Below, in pieces: positions 42,469 to 45,512 of a stretch of 45,512 nucleotides of DNA (its first letter is position 1; each line of letters begins with the position of its first letter). A program made the translations under genes and the position numbers. The notes under the pieces were generated by a model that saw only the letters and a program-made list of their open reading frames with translations, was not told the origin of the DNA and searched no databases. The DNA comes from Bacteroidales bacterium (GTDB lineage Bacteria; Bacteroidota; Bacteroidia; Bacteroidales; Muribaculaceae), in assembly GCA_014800845.1 (NCBI GenBank), contig JAAVFJ010000057.1:1-45512 (forward strand), in the 5' to 3' direction.

Positions 42469-42668
42469 AGTCTTTGTATTTTTTATAAGTTATTTTTCGT
42501 GTTAATAAATTAGAGGAGAGGTCCGGGCTTCGGGCCCTCGTTTACATTATTAACAATTTACGTGCTAAAAGTTTCACGGCTATGGGCATTTTTTGCATTG
42601 TATCGTTAGAGCTATTGATTTTCAGCGGTTTTTGCAAACCCTGCGGAGCGGTCACCGACAAAACAAGT

Positions 42669-42714
42669 GCCGCTGACGGTCTGTGTCATTGACTGACAAA
42701 AGACTGACAGCGGC
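42669..42714 (-). other. Inverted repeat between small lipoprotein and dnaK
   Basis: GCCGCTG (42669-42675) and CAGCGGC (42708-42714) enclose several GACTGAC/GTCAGTC-like words. It lies 28 bases past the stop of the small lipoprotein gene and about 200 bases before dnaK, so it could end the lipoprotein transcript or be a control site for dnaK. Confidence 0.35.
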
Positions 42715-42742
42715 TCAAATTCGGTCAAATTTCCCGTTGGGG

Positions 42743-43120
42743 CTATAGCTGCAGCTCATCGAGCTGCTCGCGGGTCTGCTCAAGTTTCGTGCGGTTTGCA
42801 TCAGACAGGGAGAGGCGGTGTTTCTCCAGGTAGAAGTCAAACATAATGACGAAGCCTACGGCCTGAGTGAATTCGGGGTCATGGCGCAGTTTCTCCTCCT
42901 TTTCGCGATTACCCTTTGTGGCATCAGTCTGATGCTTCACATACTTTACCGCAGCGAGCATCTGGTCAATCATATCCTCGAAATCATCCTCTGTCAGAGT
43001 CTGCTTCTTTTCAATTTTCTGCACGAGCTCATTGCAGTCTTCCGGACTGTATTGTTGTGGCCCGCACGCTGAGAGCGTGGCAATAAGGAGAGCGAACATC
43101 GCAAGTTTCAAAGCCTTCAT
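42743..43120 (-). CDS. Small helical lipoprotein, unknown function
   Basis: A 125-residue lipoprotein: MKALKLAMFALLIATLSACG is a signal with the lipobox Cys. The rest is highly charged and predicted helical (YSPEDCNELVQKIEKKQTLT, LSDANRTKLEQTREQLDELQ), with one moderately hydrophobic patch (TQAVGFVIMFDFYLE). I do not recognise the family. It has its own promoter and is divergent from uvrB. Confidence 0.75.
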   Translation of the reverse strand: MKALKLAMFALLIATLSACGPQQYSPEDCNELVQKIEKKQTLTEDDFEDMIDQMLAAVKYVKHQTDATKGNREKEEKLRHDPEFTQAVGFVIMFDFYLEKHRLSLSDANRTKLEQTREQLDELQL

Positions 43121-43150
43121 AGAGATAAAATGCTAATGGTTAACTGCCTG

Positions 43151-43181
43151 CAAAGTTAGGGATAAAATCTTAAGTTTCAAA
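43151..43181 (-). promoter_or_regulatory. Promoter of small lipoprotein gene
   Basis: On the minus strand TTTG (43178-43181), 19 bases, TAACTTTG (43151-43158). Its -7 box is about 30 bases before the start codon. Confidence 0.75.
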
Positions 43182-43220
43182 ATAAATTCTTAAAAACACT
43201 TATAAAAAGCCAGGAGCAAA

Positions 43221-43251
43221 CTTGTCGTGTCATGGAAGTTTTGTAACTTTG
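43221..43251 (+). promoter_or_regulatory. Promoter of uvrB, very close to the start codon
   Basis: CTTG (43221-43224, one mismatch), 19 bases, TAACTTTG (43244-43251). Only six bases separate the -7 box from the uvrB ATG at 43258, so the transcript may begin at or next to the start codon. Confidence 0.65.
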
Positions 43252-43257
43252 CAAGTT

Positions 43258-45372
43258 ATGGATTATAAGATTTCTTCTCAATATATGCCTACGGGCGACC
43301 AGCCGCAGGCCATAGCCGAGCTTGTCGACGGTATCAACAGCGGCGAGCCGGCGCAGACGCTGCTCGGTGTGACCGGTTCGGGCAAGACCTTCACTATGGC
43401 TAACGTAATAGCGCAGGCACGTCGTCCCGCCCTGGTGCTCTCTCACAATAAGACGCTGGCTGCACAGCTTTATTCGGAGATGAAAAGTTTCTTCCCCGAA
43501 AATTCAGTGCAGTATTTCGTGAGCTACTACGACTATTATCAGCCCGAGGCTTACATTCCCGGCAAGGATAAATATATAGAGAAGGACCTCTCCATCAACG
43601 ACCAGATTGAGAAGCTCCGCCTCTCCACCGTGGCCGCTCTGCTCTCAGGGCGGCGTGATGTAATCGTGGTCAGCTCCGTGTCGTGCATCTACGGCATGGG
43701 CAATCCTCATGACTTTGAGCAGGGCGTGGTAAAGGTCCAAAAGGGGGAGCGCATCAGCCGCAACCTGTTTCTGCGTCGCCTCGTAGATGGTCTCTACTCT
43801 CGCAGCGACATTGACCCCGGGCCGGGGCAATTCCGAGTGAAAGGTGACACGGTGGACGTGATGCTGTCGTTTGAAGAGATTCAGCTGCGTGTGATTTTCT
43901 GGGGCGACGAGGTGGAGCGTATTCAGACCATCGACCCGATTACTCAGGCAGTGCTCACCGAGCAGGAGGGTTTCAATATTTACCCGGCTAACATTTTCGT
44001 GACCAGCAAGGAGCGCACCGCCTCGGCTATCGACCAGATAGCGCTTGACCTCGGGGCGCAGACAGAATTCTTCCGCAACGAGGGAAAACCCGTGGAGGCC
44101 GAGAGACTTCAGGAGCGTGTCACCTATGACCTGGAGATGATAAAGGAGCTGGGGCACTGCTCCGGCATTGAGAATTACTCCCGCTATTTCGACGGCCGTG
44201 AGCCGGGCGCACGCCCCTTCTGCTTGCTTGACTACTTCCCGCGCGACTTCGTGACATTTATCGATGAGAGCCACGTGACGGTGCCGCAGCTGAGAGCTAT
44301 GTATGGCGGCGACTACTCCCGCAAAATCAATCTTGTGGAGTATGGTTTCCGCCTGCCGGCAGCCATAGACAACCGTCCGCTGAAGTTCGACGAGTTTGAG
44401 CGGCTCACGCCTCAGACCGTCTACGTTTCGGCCACCCCCGCCGACTACGAGCTGATGAAGTCCGGCGGCGTGGTGACGGAGCAGATTATCCGCCCCACCG
44501 GTCTGCTTGACCCGGAGATTGAGGTGCGCCCCTCGATGAATCAGATCGACGACCTGATGGAGGAGATTCAGAGGCGTGTGGAGCGCGACGAGCGCGTGCT
44601 TGTCACTACACTCACCAAGCGCATGGCCGAGGAGCTCAATGATTACTTTACCAATCTCGACATACGCTGTGCCTACATCCACAGCGATGTGGAGACCCTG
44701 CAGAGAATTAAGATTATAGAGGACCTGCGCCAGGGTGAGTACGATGTGCTCATAGGCGTTAACCTGCTGCGTGAGGGTCTGGACCTGCCGCAGGTGAGCC
44801 TCGTGGCTATTCTTGATGCCGACAAGGAGGGATTCCTGCGCAACCACCGCTCGCTCACTCAGACTGCGGGGCGCGCCGCGCGTAATGTCAACGGCAAGGT
44901 AATCATGTATGCCGACAAGATTACCGACTCCATGCAGAAGACCATAGACGAGACCGCCCGACGCCGCCGCAAGCAGATGCAGTGGAACGAAGACCACGGC
45001 ATCACCCCCATGCCCATAATCAAGCAGAGCTCGGCGGCTGACCTCATAGAGCTCTATGAGACCGACAAGGAGCATAAGCAGACATCGCGCGCCGCCAAGG
45101 GTACCCCCGGCTCCGGACGGAAGGCTCCCGCCACACGCATCGACTCCACCGGTATGCCGCGCCCCTACTTCGAGGAGGAGCATCAGGTGGCTGCCGTGGC
45201 CGATGTGGTCACGGAGTACATTATGACCGACCCGGCCAAAATCAAGGGTCGCATGGCGCGCGTGAAGGCCGACATGGTGGCCGCCGCCAAGGACATGAAG
45301 TTCCTGGAGGCTGCCTCGCTCCGCGATGAATACATAGCTCTGGAAAAGCAACTTGAAAAACTTGAGAAGTAA
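43258..45372 (+). CDS. uvrB: Excinuclease ABC subunit B
   Basis: UvrB, the damage-verifying helicase-like subunit of nucleotide excision repair, which is loaded by UvrA and then recruits UvrC. The chosen start MDYKISSQYMPTGDQPQAIA matches the family N-terminus (704 residues); the open frame above it runs through the promoter. Walker A is LLGVTGSGKTFTMANV, the beta-hairpin region VSYYDYYQPEAYIPGKDKYI, then FIDESHVTVPQL (Walker B) and LREGLDLPQVSLVAILDADK. The C-terminal UVR motif (KDMKFLEAASLRDEYIALEK) binds UvrC. The stop codon TAA at 45370-45372 is formed by the first bases of a MITE-like element. Confidence 0.98.
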   Translation: MDYKISSQYMPTGDQPQAIAELVDGINSGEPAQTLLGVTGSGKTFTMANVIAQARRPALVLSHNKTLAAQLYSEMKSFFPENSVQYFVSYYDYYQPEAYIPGKDKYIEKDLSINDQIEKLRLSTVAALLSGRRDVIVVSSVSCIYGMGNPHDFEQGVVKVQKGERISRNLFLRRLVDGLYSRSDIDPGPGQFRVKGDTVDVMLSFEEIQLRVIFWGDEVERIQTIDPITQAVLTEQEGFNIYPANIFVTSKERTASAIDQIALDLGAQTEFFRNEGKPVEAERLQERVTYDLEMIKELGHCSGIENYSRYFDGREPGARPFCLLDYFPRDFVTFIDESHVTVPQLRAMYGGDYSRKINLVEYGFRLPAAIDNRPLKFDEFERLTPQTVYVSATPADYELMKSGGVVTEQIIRPTGLLDPEIEVRPSMNQIDDLMEEIQRRVERDERVLVTTLTKRMAEELNDYFTNLDIRCAYIHSDVETLQRIKIIEDLRQGEYDVLIGVNLLREGLDLPQVSLVAILDADKEGFLRNHRSLTQTAGRAARNVNGKVIMYADKITDSMQKTIDETARRRRKQMQWNEDHGITPMPIIKQSSAADLIELYETDKEHKQTSRAAKGTPGSGRKAPATRIDSTGMPRPYFEEEHQVAAVADVVTEYIMTDPAKIKGRMARVKADMVAAAKDMKFLEAASLRDEYIALEKQLEKLEK

Positions 45373-45512
45373 GTAAGTGTCAAAAATTAATGAACATATA
45401 AGGCGCAGTTATTTTCGAGGCGATTTCGCCGCGGAGCGAAGGAGCATAGCGAGCTATGCGACTGAGCGACAAGGTGAAAGCGGCCGAAAATAACAAGAAT
45501 TATATGTTCAAG
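45370..45512. mobile_element. MITE-like element, second copy, cut by window end
   Basis: The first 143 bases of the element at 26109-26303, with only about three differences. It begins with TAAGTAAGTGTC directly after the last uvrB sense codon. Nested inverted arms are perfect here: GAACATATAA (45392-45401) with TTATATGTTC (45500-45509), GTTATTTTCG (45408-45417) with CGAAAATAAC (45485-45494), and GCATAGC/GCTATGC (45444-45459). The transcript should fold into a long hairpin behind uvrB. Confidence 0.78.

Overview
The window looks like chromosome from a Bacteroidales bacterium, probably Muribaculaceae-like. The evidence is recurrent TTTG-N19/20-TAnnTTTG promoters (the Bacteroidetes sigma-ABfr type), no clear Shine-Dalgarno sequences, a PPi-dependent phosphofructokinase, a urocanate hydratase of about 660 residues, a fused formiminotransferase-cyclodeaminase, PorT-type barrels and a C10 (streptopain-family) protease. 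Most genes are GC-rich and housekeeping. Two stretches are visibly AT-richer and look acquired: about 3.47-6.8 kb and about 39.4-40.45 kb.

Layout. 0-3.4 kb (minus): MATE exporter, PPi-phosphofructokinase, tRNA-Arg(TCT). 3.47-6.8 kb: a tandem duplication. Unit 1 holds a C10 protease and a small lipoprotein; unit 2 keeps the promoter and lipoprotein but has lost nearly all of the protease. 6.9-9.6 kb (plus): rpsF-rpsR-rplI and a DEAD-box RNA helicase. 9.6-18.4 kb (minus): an S9 peptidase followed by hutU, ftcD/fchA, hutI and hutH, i.e. peptide cleavage plus folate-dependent histidine degradation. 18.4-24.9 kb (minus): a LysM/periplasmic-binding fusion with a PorT barrel and a TonB C-terminal protein, a DUF3332-like lipoprotein, an MltF-like transglycosylase and PurM. 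24.9-25.3 kb: a divergent intergenic region with a 33/39-bp repeat array and a predicted multi-helix leader in front of an NlpC/P60 gene. 26.0-30.2 kb (plus): trpS, a metal-binding ABC lipoprotein, its ATPase and a Gate-domain membrane protein, with no ABC permease. 30.2-39.35 kb (plus): a long operon with a small acidic protein, agmatine deiminase and N-carbamoylputrescine amidase (putrescine synthesis), an ABC-F ATPase, an M13 peptidase, a PIF1-like helicase with HRDC domain, and a TrmH-type methyltransferase. 39.36-40.46 kb: a REP-associated (RAYT-type) HUH transposase among REP-like palindromes. 40.5-45.4 kb: dnaK and a small lipoprotein (minus), uvrB (plus).

The most unusual content is the mobile or repetitive layer. 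(1) The RAYT-like protein carries an extra C-terminal domain of about 115 residues that resembles a DprA/SLOG-type Rossmann fold. (2) A short nonautonomous element with TA-bounded inverted repeats occurs twice: once inside the trpS 5' leader, and once at the 3' end of uvrB, where its first three bases form the uvrB stop codon. (3) The repeat array between purM and nlpC and the nested hairpin leader of nlpC are not explained by any gene. (4) The C10 protease unit was duplicated and then lost its protease in one copy.

All calls come from reading the sequence. No database search, covariance model or folding program was run.
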